Under the pieces are notes generated by a model. That model saw nothing but the letters and a program-made list of their open reading frames with translations, was not told the origin of the DNA and did no database searches. From NCBI GenBank assembly GCA_002423155.1, contig DIUV01000042.1, positions 1 through 52,032 on the forward strand: a DNA stretch of 52,032 bases. Reading direction: 5' to 3'. The DNA comes from Alphaproteobacteria bacterium UBA6149 (GTDB lineage Bacteria > Pseudomonadota > Alphaproteobacteria > Rickettsiales > UBA998). The position numbers were made by a program, and so were the translations under genes. Shown here one piece after another: positions 7,904 through 15,986 of this stretch. Position 1 is the first letter of the stretch. Each line of letters begins with the position of its first letter.

Positions 7904-8980
7904 ATGAACATCCTCACCCTCAATGCAGGTTCTTCCAGTTTAAAATATGCCTTATTCATCGGAGCAGAGCGCAAAATATCTGGGCAGACTGAAAGGCACG
8001 AAGATATTTCAGCAGATTTAGCAAATATTTTAGATGAATTAGCGAAACATAAAACTTTGCGAGATTTAAAAATAGATGTCGCCGTGCACCGCGTAGTGCA
8101 TGGCGGAAAAAACTATGCGGATCCTGTGCTGCTCAATAAAAAAATACTCAAGGATTTACAAGAACTTACCCCTCTGGCTCCGCTACATCAACCACCCGCT
8201 TTAGCCGCCATAAAAGCCCTGCAAGAATTACTGCCAGAACTCCCACAAATCGCTTGTTTTGATACGGCATTTCACCGCACACAAGCACATTTAGCCAGCT
8301 TATTTGCCCTCCCACGGCGCTATGCAGATGCAGGCATTATCCGCTATGGATTCCATGGGCTTTCTTATCAAAACATTGCCAATCAACTAATTGATAAACC
8401 AGATGAAAAAGTAATTGCCGCCCATTTAGGCAATGGCGCTAGCATGTGCGCTATGTTACAGCGCAAAAGCATCGCCAGCAGCATGGGATTTTCCGCACTA
8501 GATGGGCTGATGATGGGCACACGCTGCGGCAGCTTAGATGCAGGCGTAGTATTATATCTCGCACAAACCGAAAATCGCTCTTTTGCAGAAATAGCACAAA
8601 TTTTATATAAAGAATCAGGATTATTAGGAGTATCCGGCATCAGCGCAGACCTCCGCACGCTAGAAGCCAGCCCCAGCCCAGCGGCAGAAGAAGCCCTAAC
8701 TCTATTTGCCTACCGCGCAGGGCGCGAGATAGGCTCACTAGCGGCAGCATTGGGCGGACTAGACCGCTTAGTATTCACCGGCGGAATTGGCGAACATTCC
8801 GCCAATATGCGCACGCGTATCTGCCAGCACGCAAAATGGCTGGGAGTAGAACTAAATGAACCAGCAAATGCTGAACATGCCAGCATAATCAGCAGCCCCA
8901 ACAGCAAAATCATCGTAAATATTATTCCTGCCGATGAGGAATCAGTAATGGCACAAGCCGCCGCCCAATTTCTGCACTAA
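7904..8980 (+). CDS. ackA: acetate (or short-chain acyl) kinase
   Basis: Transfers phosphate between acyl phosphate and ADP, completing the Pta-Ack route for ATP production or acyl-CoA recycling. Motifs in order: ILTLNAGSSSLKYALF at the N-terminus, HRVVHGG, FDTAFHRT, RYGFHGLSYQ, AHLGNGAS, MGTRCGSLDAG and FTGGIGEHS. At 358 residues it is somewhat shorter than the roughly 400 of typical AckA, mostly in surface loops, and the catalytic residues all appear present. It is coupled to the upstream phosphotransacetylase. The stop is immediately followed by a large inverted repeat (8981-9091). Confidence 0.95.
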   Translation: MNILTLNAGSSSLKYALFIGAERKISGQTERHEDISADLANILDELAKHKTLRDLKIDVAVHRVVHGGKNYADPVLLNKKILKDLQELTPLAPLHQPPALAAIKALQELLPELPQIACFDTAFHRTQAHLASLFALPRRYADAGIIRYGFHGLSYQNIANQLIDKPDEKVIAAHLGNGASMCAMLQRKSIASSMGFSALDGLMMGTRCGSLDAGVVLYLAQTENRSFAEIAQILYKESGLLGVSGISADLRTLEASPSPAAEEALTLFAYRAGREIGSLAAALGGLDRLVFTGGIGEHSANMRTRICQHAKWLGVELNEPANAEHASIISSPNSKIIVNIIPADEESVMAQAAAQFLH

Positions 8981-9091
8981 CTCCCTCTCCCTCTGGGAGA
9001 GGGCTGGGGTGAGGGAACCATCAACTCAAAGAAAGAATTCAAATTTTTTGAAACTTCCCTCACCCCGACCCTCTCCCAGAGGGAGAGGGAG
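8981..9091. repeat. doubled CTCTCCC hairpin, 36-bp inverted arms
   Basis: Left arm 8981-9016 and right arm 9056-9091 are reverse complements over 36 bp with two differences, separated by 39 bp. Each arm itself contains the ccctctgggagagg hairpin seen at 56-90 and 52013-52032. It begins directly after the ackA stop codon and ends 85 bp before murC. It could form a very stable stem in the ackA 3' end, but no T tract follows. Confidence 0.8.
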
Positions 9092-9176
9092 TTTACTGCA
9101 ACCTAAATATTGATAATTGCAAATAGTTCGACTATTCCTAATCTCAACGAAAAATAAAAAATCTGGAACCAGAAAA

Positions 9177-10607
9177 ATGACCATCTTACCTTTAAAAACT
9201 TTACCACTCTCCCACCATTTACCGCTAAATATTGGCATCATCCATTTTGTCGGCATTGGCGGCATTGGCATGAGCGGCATTGCTGAGATTTTGAATAATA
9301 CGGGTTATAAAGTGCAAGGTTCCGATGTTGCTGAAAGTGCCAATGTTGAGCGCCTACGCAAAATGGGCATTGTCGTGCATATTGGGCACAAATCCGAAAA
9401 TTTAGAAAATGCCGCAGTACTAGTAAAATCTTCGGCCGTAAAAGACGACAACCCCGAAATTATCGCCGCTCGTCTGCGCCGCATTCCCGTAGTTTGCCGC
9501 GCCGAAATGCTGGCGGAATTAGTGCGGCTAAAAATGACCATTGCCATTGCTGGCACGCATGGCAAAACCACCACCACCTCGCTAACTGCTACTTTATTAG
9601 ATGCAGGCGGCATGAGCCCCACAGTTATCAATGGCGGCATTATCAATGCTTATGGCACCAATGCACGCATTGGCTCAGGCGAGTGGATGGTGGTAGAAGC
9701 GGATGAATCCGATGGTACATTTATCCGCCTACCAGCAACTATCGCAGTTATCACCAATATTGACCCTGAACATCTGGATTATTACGGTTCTTTTGATGGC
9801 GTGCGCGCTGCCTTCTTACAATTCATCGAAAACCTACCGTTTTATGGTTTTGCGGTGCTATGTATCGACCATCCAGAGGTGCAAGCTTTGGTGGGCAAAG
9901 TGCAAGATAGACGCATAATAACTTACGGAACTAATCCCCAAGCCGATATTCGCGCGGTAAATATCCGCATAGAAAATAATTTGCAAATCTGCGATGTAGA
10001 ATGCAAAGGTGAAATAATTAAAGATTTAAAACTGCCCATGTTTGGCAGACATAACCTGCTGAATTCCCTCGCCGCGTTAGCCGTAGCCCGAGAAATTGGC
10101 GTGCCGACTAGCAAGATAATCAAAGGCTTTGCCGGATTTGGCGGCGTAAAGCGTAGGTTCACCAAAACGGGAGAAGTGAATAATATCACTATCATTGATG
10201 ATTACGCCCACCACCCAGTAGAAATCGCCGCTACTTTATCTTCCGCACGCCAAGCGACCAAAAACAAAGTGATTGCCGTGGTACAACCTCACCGTTATTC
10301 ACGCCTACGTGATTTATTTGAAGAATTCTGCACCTGCTTTAACGATGCGGATATAGTTATCGTTGCGGATGTCTATTCCGCGGGGGAAGCCCCACTAGAA
10401 GGCATTCATAAACAAGCATTAGTGGAAGGCTTACAACGCCATGGGCACCGCCAAGTATTCGCTCTAGAAAATGAATCCGCCCTCGCGCAGATAATCACCG
10501 AAAAAGCGCAAGCAGGAGATTTTGTGGTATGTATGGGCGCAGGCAGCATTTCTGCTTGGGCAAATGCGCTGCCAACAGAATTAGACGCAAAAAAAATCCC
10601 TGCTTAA
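9177..10607 (+). CDS. murC: UDP-N-acetylmuramate--L-alanine ligase
   Basis: Adds L-alanine to UDP-MurNAc with ATP, the first peptide step of cytosolic peptidoglycan precursor synthesis. Seen: the N-terminal Rossmann signature HFVGIGGIGMSGIAEIL, the P-loop GTHGKTTTT at about 126-134, EADESDGTF, NIDPEHLDYYG, DDYAHHPVEI and QPHRYSR. Length of 476 is normal. A longer frame opens at 9117, but ATG 9177 with GGAA about 10 nt upstream gives the family N-terminus. It is not embedded in a visible mur/fts cluster. The stop codon lies in the loop of a terminator hairpin. Confidence 0.97.
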   Translation: MTILPLKTLPLSHHLPLNIGIIHFVGIGGIGMSGIAEILNNTGYKVQGSDVAESANVERLRKMGIVVHIGHKSENLENAAVLVKSSAVKDDNPEIIAARLRRIPVVCRAEMLAELVRLKMTIAIAGTHGKTTTTSLTATLLDAGGMSPTVINGGIINAYGTNARIGSGEWMVVEADESDGTFIRLPATIAVITNIDPEHLDYYGSFDGVRAAFLQFIENLPFYGFAVLCIDHPEVQALVGKVQDRRIITYGTNPQADIRAVNIRIENNLQICDVECKGEIIKDLKLPMFGRHNLLNSLAALAVAREIGVPTSKIIKGFAGFGGVKRRFTKTGEVNNITIIDDYAHHPVEIAATLSSARQATKNKVIAVVQPHRYSRLRDLFEEFCTCFNDADIVIVADVYSAGEAPLEGIHKQALVEGLQRHGHRQVFALENESALAQIITEKAQAGDFVVCMGAGSISAWANALPTELDAKKIPA

Positions 10608-10622
10608 CAGCAGGGATTTTTT
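10591..10622. terminator. bidirectional terminator between murC and rpmE
   Basis: Stem aaaaaatccctgc (10591-10603) pairs perfectly with gcagggatttttt (10610-10622), loop ttaaca. The murC stop TAA lies in the loop. A/T tracts flank both sides, so it can serve convergent murC (+) and rpmE (-). Confidence 0.9.
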
Positions 10623-10642
10623 AATATTATCTAACAGTAAAC

Positions 10643-10921
10643 TTAAGCAGCAGATTCATCATCACCAGTAGTTGCCGCAGCACCATTTGAACCGGGGATA
10701 GTTCCACCAAAATTGAATTTACCAAATTTATTATTAAATTTATCCATCTGACCAGTTTTCTTAAAGTGTACACCACCAACCCATGCTGGATGCGTTTTAG
10801 GATCAACGTCTAATTGCAAAACGTCACCTTCTTTGCCCCAAACCGAACGAGTTTCAAATTTAGTGCCATCAGTCATCACAACGGTGATTTTGTGGTAATC
10901 TGGATGTATATCAGCTTTCAT
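10643..10921 (-). CDS. rpmE: 50S ribosomal protein L31
   Basis: Large-subunit ribosomal protein. The sequence MKADIHPDYHKITVVMTDGT, then a TRSVWGKEGD segment and KTHPAWVGG, is the L31 core. It lacks the Cys pairs of zinc-binding L31, so it is a zinc-independent (C-minus) form. It is 92 residues, longer than the roughly 70 of the shortest forms, with a low-complexity tail (GSNGAAATTGDDESAA). AGGA precedes the start, and a good promoter is visible at 10946-10973. It is convergent with murC, sharing a terminator. Confidence 0.95.
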   Translation of the reverse strand: MKADIHPDYHKITVVMTDGTKFETRSVWGKEGDVLQLDVDPKTHPAWVGGVHFKKTGQMDKFNNKFGKFNFGGTIPGSNGAAATTGDDESAA

Positions 10922-10945
10922 AGTATTTTTCCTTTGAGGACAACA

Positions 10946-10973
10946 AGTATATAAGGGGACGCTTTTTAAACAA
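10946..10973 (-). promoter_or_regulatory. likely rpmE promoter
   Basis: On the minus strand TTGTTT (10973-10968) and TATACT (10951-10946) are separated by 16 nt, close to a sigma-70 consensus. The predicted transcript would start a few bases downstream, giving a short leader with AGGA before rpmE. Confidence 0.45.
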
Positions 10974-11096
10974 GTTTACCACAAAAAGCAATATTTTTAT
11001 TTGATAATCTTAATTTTTTATCCTGCCTGTCATCATAACGTAATAAAATTAAGGTATATACATCTATTAATAAGTAGTAGAATTTTAGAGAAAATC

Positions 11097-11552
11097 ATGG
11101 GCAATAAATCAAAACCAAAAAGTTGCAACCAGTCAAATAGCTCAATATTTGCCGCACAAACAAAAGAAACCGACCACACAGCCAAAGATATCTTTATTGG
11201 AAACAATTATTTAGCAATTACCACAATCAAACATAATAATAAACATATAACGAGCAGTCAAACTATCAGCCTATCAGTAGCGCCTGATAACACTATAACT
11301 GCACAAGATACCAAAAATAAAAAATATGCAGAAATGCCTGAAGAAACCGCACCCCCAAAATCATCAAAAGATAAAAAATCTAAACAAGATAATAAGATAG
11401 ACAATATCGAAATAGCCGATCAAATCAAAAAGATTGGTCAAAAAATTCGTTGTGATGGACATATAGATAACCATGAATTTTATGAGTTAGAAGCTTTCAT
11501 TAAAAACACACAAAGCAAATTACCAATGAAAACAAGCATTTACCCTTTTTAA
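11097..11552 (+). CDS. hypothetical hydrophilic protein, 151 aa
   Basis: Not recognised. The protein is Lys/Ser/Thr/Asn-rich with no signal peptide or membrane segment after the chosen start (ATG 11097, preceded by AGAG). It contains a low-complexity stretch PPKSSKDKKSKQDNKIDN around residue 85-102 and a more structured end (IADQIKKIGQKIRCDGHIDNHEFYELEAFI). A longer frame from 11001 would add 32 hydrophobic residues, which could be a membrane segment, but it has no ribosome site. Base composition is more AT-rich than its neighbours. It ends 3 nt from the stop of the convergent secreted-protein gene. Confidence 0.55.
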   Translation: MGNKSKPKSCNQSNSSIFAAQTKETDHTAKDIFIGNNYLAITTIKHNNKHITSSQTISLSVAPDNTITAQDTKNKKYAEMPEETAPPKSSKDKKSKQDNKIDNIEIADQIKKIGQKIRCDGHIDNHEFYELEAFIKNTQSKLPMKTSIYPF

Positions 11553-11555
11553 AAA

Positions 11556-12734
11556 CTATTGATAATCCTCAATATGCGCAGAAATCCGATAAATATCTCT
11601 CTCCATAATATTCTTCGCATTAAATGAATTAGTAAAAACAAAGAAATCCTTCCCCGTCGTTTCAAAATTAGCGGAACGAGAATTAGGGTCAAAATGTGCG
11701 GTGGGGTAATTATACCCCGCAAAGCCCAAATGTTCATTCCCCGCTATTTGCAAAATCAGCTGATTTTTCACTTCTTGCGGTTGGGAAAATTTTATATTTG
11801 CTAAACTCGGAGTGGTGGTGGACATCAGCCGAGATTTGGAGCCATCCCAAAACAATATCAAATATTGGCACAAAGCACTATTCCACGAAACATTTGCCTG
11901 ATTCCAATTAGTAGTTCCATCCACCACCATACCATTATGCGCTTGCACCGAAAATTCTCCGTTTGCAGCAAGCTGCTCCCATTTGCCGCGCAAAATATCT
12001 GCCGTACTTAATAAGATCATCCCTCTTTCCGTTGGTTCAGCGTTATTAGGGTCGCGCTTAGTATAATTGGCAAACGCATAATAACGATTACCATCACGAA
12101 TAATGTTCGACGGATGGAAAAAACCAAAATTTATCATTTTATGGGGCCAGATATTGGCAAATGCAGAGGGGTAATAGTCAAAACTTTGAACAATTCCCGT
12201 CCTTTTCCAAGATTTTCCTGCATCATCCGATTGATAAGCGCTTATCGCGTTCGACCAGCTATTAGATTGATTATTACCAATTTTACAAGATAATGGCGAA
12301 CCACTGGTGAATTTCAAACAATCATACCATTCCGAATGTGCCAAAGCGACGAGGGTCTTATCATTAACCACATAAGGAGAAAACAACCAGTTACGATAAT
12401 CAAACAAAGGGAATTCTGGGTTTTCAGGCGAGCGATAAACTATTTCCGCAGAGTGGTTTAAATCAAACAAGGATTTTCCACAAACTCGCGCACTAACATT
12501 ATGAGTTATATTTAGGCAAGTTTTATCCCCGATTCGATAAGCCGCCACCGGTGCATCAGGAGTTACGTAAGCATCACTAATATGTGTTTTGCGTATCCAC
12601 ACTGGCTCGATGTTTTTTTCCAAAACCACAACCGCATTTTTAATCGTCGGCGTACAAATTTCGGCATTAGGACTAGCGTAACCATTTGACGCAAACGTAG
12701 AAAAGCATAAAAACCAGATGATTATTTTTTGCAT
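11556..12734 (-). CDS. secreted protein, beta-propeller/sialidase-like, 392 aa
   Basis: The N-terminus MQKIIIWFLCFSTFASNGYA is a Sec signal peptide, with cleavage expected after residue 20. The body alternates beta-strand-like segments with aromatic and Asp-box-like turns (YQSDDAGKSWKRTG, residues about 165-178, resembles the SxDxGxTW Asp box of sialidases). That suggests a propeller fold acting on, or binding, carbohydrate outside the cytoplasm. I cannot assign a catalytic set. Six Cys in the mature region could form disulfides. It is the last gene of the fur-olsB-olsA-ddpX run, 6 nt behind ddpX, so probably cotranscribed. Confidence 0.6.
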   Translation of the reverse strand: MQKIIIWFLCFSTFASNGYASPNAEICTPTIKNAVVVLEKNIEPVWIRKTHISDAYVTPDAPVAAYRIGDKTCLNITHNVSARVCGKSLFDLNHSAEIVYRSPENPEFPLFDYRNWLFSPYVVNDKTLVALAHSEWYDCLKFTSGSPLSCKIGNNQSNSWSNAISAYQSDDAGKSWKRTGIVQSFDYYPSAFANIWPHKMINFGFFHPSNIIRDGNRYYAFANYTKRDPNNAEPTERGMILLSTADILRGKWEQLAANGEFSVQAHNGMVVDGTTNWNQANVSWNSALCQYLILFWDGSKSRLMSTTTPSLANIKFSQPQEVKNQLILQIAGNEHLGFAGYNYPTAHFDPNSRSANFETTGKDFFVFTNSFNAKNIMERDIYRISAHIEDYQ

Positions 12735-12740
12735 ATCTAT

Positions 12741-13292
12741 CTACATCATCCCCACGCCCGACTCCGCATCACTAATCAGCGGAAATTCTCGGCTATTAAA
12801 CAATTGATAATGCCACCATTCATTGCGGTAAAAATCCCAGCCCGCACAAGTCATTATCCCCAGCAACAACAGCCTATTTTGCTGACACTCCGCGGAAATC
12901 CCGGTAGCTCCATGATGCGATAGGGGAGTAAAAGCGTCAAACGCAGTACCCATATCCAATTCATAACCTTCAGCATCCAGCAAGGTTAAATCCACCGCCA
13001 CCCCGCGTGAATGCGGTGAACCACGCTCAGGAGGCGCTAAAAAATTGGGATCAGGCGTATGTTCCCACAATTTCCACTGCGCTTCCGTGGGACGATAAGC
13101 ATCGAATATTTTTAGCCCCAAATCCAATTCTTCCGCGATAGCCAACGCTTTTTGCAACGCCTGCGCCGCTGCTGGGTGCAAAAAACACGCCGCACGCGCA
13201 TAAACTGGCTTACCAGTAAAATTATTTTCCGTGGCATATGCAATCGAAATTTGCAAATTATCACTAGGGAATATTTCGACTAACTTACTCAT
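12741..13292 (-). CDS. ddpX: D-alanyl-D-alanine dipeptidase (VanX/DdpX family)
   Basis: Zinc dipeptidase of family M15D that hydrolyses D-Ala-D-Ala. Predicted ligands and catalytic residues are visible: Arg67 in DAYRPTEAQ, His94 and Asp101 in SPHSRGVAVDLTL, and Glu158-His161 in EWWHYQLF. Length 183 is typical. There is no signal peptide, so it should act in the cytosol, as DdpX does when recycling peptidoglycan-derived dipeptide. The ATG overlaps the stop of the upstream acyltransferase by 4 nt. No vanA/vanH partners are nearby, so recycling is more likely than glycopeptide resistance. Confidence 0.9.
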   Translation of the reverse strand: MSKLVEIFPSDNLQISIAYATENNFTGKPVYARAACFLHPAAAQALQKALAIAEELDLGLKIFDAYRPTEAQWKLWEHTPDPNFLAPPERGSPHSRGVAVDLTLLDAEGYELDMGTAFDAFTPLSHHGATGISAECQQNRLLLLGIMTCAGWDFYRNEWWHYQLFNSREFPLISDAESGVGMM

Positions 13293-13993
13293 AATTTATC
13301 CTTTATAAGCTCAAAACAACGTGCTGCCAGCTCCTTACGCCCTTCGCCTACCTGATTATAAATCGGCTCATGAATATACAAGCTCGCTTTTATTTTCCGA
13401 AACCGCAAAACCCCCAAAAAATGCGCCACAAAAGTAGCATCCCCATACCAGGCTATTTGCGGCCAAGTCACCTCATTCATCGGTTCGCCATCGCAAGATA
13501 AATATTTTATGGTAATCGGCTGCACGGGCAGATTATCCGAAGCCTCCACCAAGCTAAAGAGTGAAGATTTAAACGGCAATAAATGCCGCCCATCATTAGT
13601 CGTCCCTTCGGGAAAAACACAAACCAAAATCTCCGTTTTTAATTTTTCCAACAAAGCAATTTGGGCAATTTTTGCTTTGCTTGGGCTTCTATTCACAAAT
13701 ATCGACCCAAACAAAACGGCAATATAACCAAATAACGGCCAAGAGCGCACATCACTTTTGGGCGTAAAACACATCTCGCGCTGCGCTCCCAGCAAGGCTA
13801 CATCCAAATAACTACAATGATTTGCCACCACCAAAGCAGGCGCAGCAACGATTTTTCCACTCACCTGTACATCAATGCTCAAAATGCGCAACAAAGCCGC
13901 ACACAGCCAACGTCTAGCGCGCGGAAAGAACGGCAAGACCAGCAAGCTTGCCAACACCCACAGCAACAATAACGGCAGGCGGATAAACATCAT
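13289..13993 (-). CDS. olsA: 1-acyl-sn-glycerol-3-phosphate / lyso-ornithine lipid acyltransferase
   Basis: A 234-residue PlsC-family membrane acyltransferase. The N-terminal hydrophobic helix (RLPLLLLWVLASLLVLPF) is followed by the HX4D motif in NHCSYLDVALLG and by the FPEGTTNDGR substrate motif. It is translationally coupled (4-nt overlaps) to the OlsB-like gene upstream and ddpX downstream. From that pairing I infer that it O-acylates lyso-ornithine lipid as OlsA does. A general phosphatidate-forming PlsC role cannot be excluded. Confidence 0.85.
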   Translation of the reverse strand: MMFIRLPLLLLWVLASLLVLPFFPRARRWLCAALLRILSIDVQVSGKIVAAPALVVANHCSYLDVALLGAQREMCFTPKSDVRSWPLFGYIAVLFGSIFVNRSPSKAKIAQIALLEKLKTEILVCVFPEGTTNDGRHLLPFKSSLFSLVEASDNLPVQPITIKYLSCDGEPMNEVTWPQIAWYGDATFVAHFLGVLRFRKIKASLYIHEPIYNQVGEGRKELAARCFELIKDKL

Positions 13994-14790
13994 GCGCCGT
14001 ACCGCGCAACATATTTATCCCCCACCCCTTCGGTCTGCACGAGAATGCAAATATCGGTAGTATTATATTCCCTATCCACAAAAGCCCCATCTCCGACCAT
14101 GCCACCAAGACGCAAATAACCTTTAATTAACACGGGCATATTCAAAAATGCTTTTTTAGCATCAATCGCCTCTTTGGGCAAAATATGCATATTTTCATAA
14201 TGCGATGCTACTGCACGCGGCGAAATAGCATCAGGCGCTAAATGATAATGATAAAGATAAGACAATTCCACCGCATGTTCTTGCAGATTAACTCCCGTAA
14301 AACTTCCGCAACCAAACATCATCTGAATATTATGTTCAGCAATATAAGCGCCAATGCCGCGCCATAATAATTGCATCACCACTTTGCTACGCATATCCTC
14401 GCGCACGCAAGAACGCCCTAATTCCAACAAGCGCAAACCCGATTTTTTGAGTTTAGCAACGTCAAACTCACTCTCGCTATAAAAACGCCCAATGATCGGC
14501 ATTTTCTCACCACGTAACAAGCGATAAGTCCCCACCACTTCTACCGGCTTATCTATGGGGTGATAAATTACTAATAAATGATCACATATTTCATCAAAAT
14601 CATCAAAATCACTGCGCGTAGCCAACATCTCGGGCGAAGGTTTGGCGCCTTTTTCTTCACAAAACACCACAAAGCGCAATTGTTGCGCTAATATAATTTC
14701 TTCTGCATTTTGCGCCAAACGAACCGTAAAATCCCCCTGAGTTATGGGCGGAAAAGATTTCGTCAGATTCGCAAATAAATTATCAAGCAT
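13990..14790 (-). CDS. olsB: L-ornithine N-acyltransferase (OlsB-like GNAT)
   Basis: A 266-residue acyl-ACP-using GNAT protein. The core FTVRLAQNAEEIILAQQLRF, VVGTYRLLRG, LELGRSCVRED and the MMFGCGSFTG segment match the OlsB/hemolysin-like GNAT family, which transfers 3-hydroxyacyl groups to ornithine to make lyso-ornithine lipid. The neighbouring acyltransferase would complete ornithine lipid, a phosphate-free membrane lipid. Its start overlaps the end of fur by 8 nt, so expression is tied to the Fur transcript. Confidence 0.85.
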   Translation of the reverse strand: MLDNLFANLTKSFPPITQGDFTVRLAQNAEEIILAQQLRFVVFCEEKGAKPSPEMLATRSDFDDFDEICDHLLVIYHPIDKPVEVVGTYRLLRGEKMPIIGRFYSESEFDVAKLKKSGLRLLELGRSCVREDMRSKVVMQLLWRGIGAYIAEHNIQMMFGCGSFTGVNLQEHAVELSYLYHYHLAPDAISPRAVASHYENMHILPKEAIDAKKAFLNMPVLIKGYLRLGGMVGDGAFVDREYNTTDICILVQTEGVGDKYVARYGA

Positions 14791-15193
14791 CCAACTTCAC
14801 CCCATATAATTCCAAACGATGCCCAACCAAACGGAAGCCCAATTCCTTAGCAATTTCTTCTTGCAATTGCTCAATCTTCGGGTTGGAAAATTCAATCACT
14901 TCCCCAGATTTTAAATCAATTAAATGGTCATGGTGATCTTCACTATTTTCCTCATAACGCGCCCGACCATCACCAAAATCATGTCGATCAATAATCCCCG
15001 CTTCTTCAAACAACCGCACGGTACGATAAACCGTCGCCACACTAATTTGTTTATCAATCTGATTGGCGCGCTGGCATAATAATTCCACATCAGGATGATC
15101 ATCAGAAGCCGAAAGCACCTGCGCAATCACCCTCCGCTGCTCGGTCATTTTCAATCCATGTTCCACACATTTACGTTCCAATGAAGACGGCAT
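14783..15193 (-). CDS. fur: Fur-family metal-responsive regulator
   Basis: A 136-residue winged-helix repressor. The DNA-binding region TEQRRVIAQVL and ISVATVYRTVRLFEEAGII is followed by the dimerisation/metal region with EDHHDHLIDLKSGEVIEF. It lacks the CxxC structural zinc site of some Fur proteins (only two separate Cys). Alphaproteobacterial members may respond to manganese (Mur) rather than iron, and I cannot separate the two. Start 15193 follows a strong AGGAGAG. It heads an operon with olsB, olsA, ddpX and a secreted protein. A 12-bp perfect palindrome about 90 bp upstream may be its operator. Confidence 0.92.
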   Translation of the reverse strand: MPSSLERKCVEHGLKMTEQRRVIAQVLSASDDHPDVELLCQRANQIDKQISVATVYRTVRLFEEAGIIDRHDFGDGRARYEENSEDHHDHLIDLKSGEVIEFSNPKIEQLQEEIAKELGFRLVGHRLELYGVKLDA

Positions 15194-15285
15194 GCTAAAC
15201 TCTCCTAACAAATATCGCCCCAGAATTGCCACAAAGCTGAATAAAAAGCAATGCTAGAAAAAATACTTGCTTTATTAATAAAAAT

Positions 15286-15297
15286 TAACTATAGTTA
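15286..15297. promoter_or_regulatory. 12-bp palindrome taactatagtta upstream of fur
   Basis: A perfect palindrome in an AT-rich intergenic region, between fur (minus) and the small gene at 15404 (plus). The position fits an operator for either gene, but it does not match the classical Fur box, so assignment is open. Confidence 0.3.
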
Positions 15298-15403
15298 TAT
15301 TGTTTATTTTTACTATTGGTTAGCTGGATTGCCAACCTTTTTTACTTATGCGAATTTTTGTGCGGATTGATACAAAAGGACGCTTTTATTTGAGGATAGA
15401 AAG

Positions 15404-15760
15404 ATGTTAGTGTGTGAATTTGTTAGAAAATGTGGATCTATAGCGAGCAGAACAACCAGACTAAGCGTATTGGTTGTTGCAAAACCCGAAACAGGTACAC
15501 CAGTGATTACAAACAACTGGCAATGTGTTGCCGACTACCTTGGCGAAACAAATCCATCAGAAGAAACAAAAAGAACGAAAGTTTTTGAGTTAAATAACAT
15601 TGAAGGAAAAATTGAACAGCTAAAAATAGGCACGGTTGAGGTATACACCCCCGCAACGATATCAACAATAAGGGTTTTTGACCTCAACGATGGAAAATTA
15701 ACATTCGACTCAGAAGAAACGCCTGAGGGGAAAAAAGAAATTACCATAGAAACCGAATAA
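15404..15760 (+). CDS. hypothetical protein, 118 aa
   Basis: Not recognised. A well-placed GAGGA lies about 7 nt before ATG 15404, and a strong terminator follows directly, so this is a convincing single-gene unit. The protein starts MLVCEFVRKCGSIASRTTRL and then becomes acidic and beta-rich (TKVFELNNIEGKIEQLKIG, TIRVFDLNDGKLTF), ending in EKKEIT-type charged residues. It has no signal peptide or membrane segment and only three Cys, all in the first half. It lies between fur and mucR. Confidence 0.65.
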   Translation: MLVCEFVRKCGSIASRTTRLSVLVVAKPETGTPVITNNWQCVADYLGETNPSEETKRTKVFELNNIEGKIEQLKIGTVEVYTPATISTIRVFDLNDGKLTFDSEETPEGKKEITIETE

Positions 15761-15766
15761 CTCCCC

Positions 15767-15799
15767 AAGAAAAACCTCGCTCCGGCGGGGTTTTTCTTT
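15767..15799 (+). terminator. terminator of the 118-aa gene
   Basis: Stem aagaaaaacctcgc (15767-15780) with gcggggtttttctt (15785-15798), one G-T wobble, followed by T residues. It begins 6 nt after the stop codon at 15760. Confidence 0.88.
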
Positions 15800-15986
15800 G
15801 TCATACACAAATAAATTAAAGAAAAGTAAAAATATAGAAAAAAATGTTTGCTAATTTTTAGTTAATACTGTATATAGATAAGCAATGCCTAATTAAACAC
15901 TAAATTAAACATACTAAATATACAGGCATTCAAAATAAGAACAAAAGTTTAAATTAAGCAAAAAAACAAAAAAAGGGTAATGAGCC

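Noticed and set aside
12741..13292. Glycopeptide resistance (vanHAX-type) locus
   Set aside because: Only the dipeptidase is present; no D-lactate ligase, dehydrogenase or VanRS pair. Peptidoglycan recycling explains it better.
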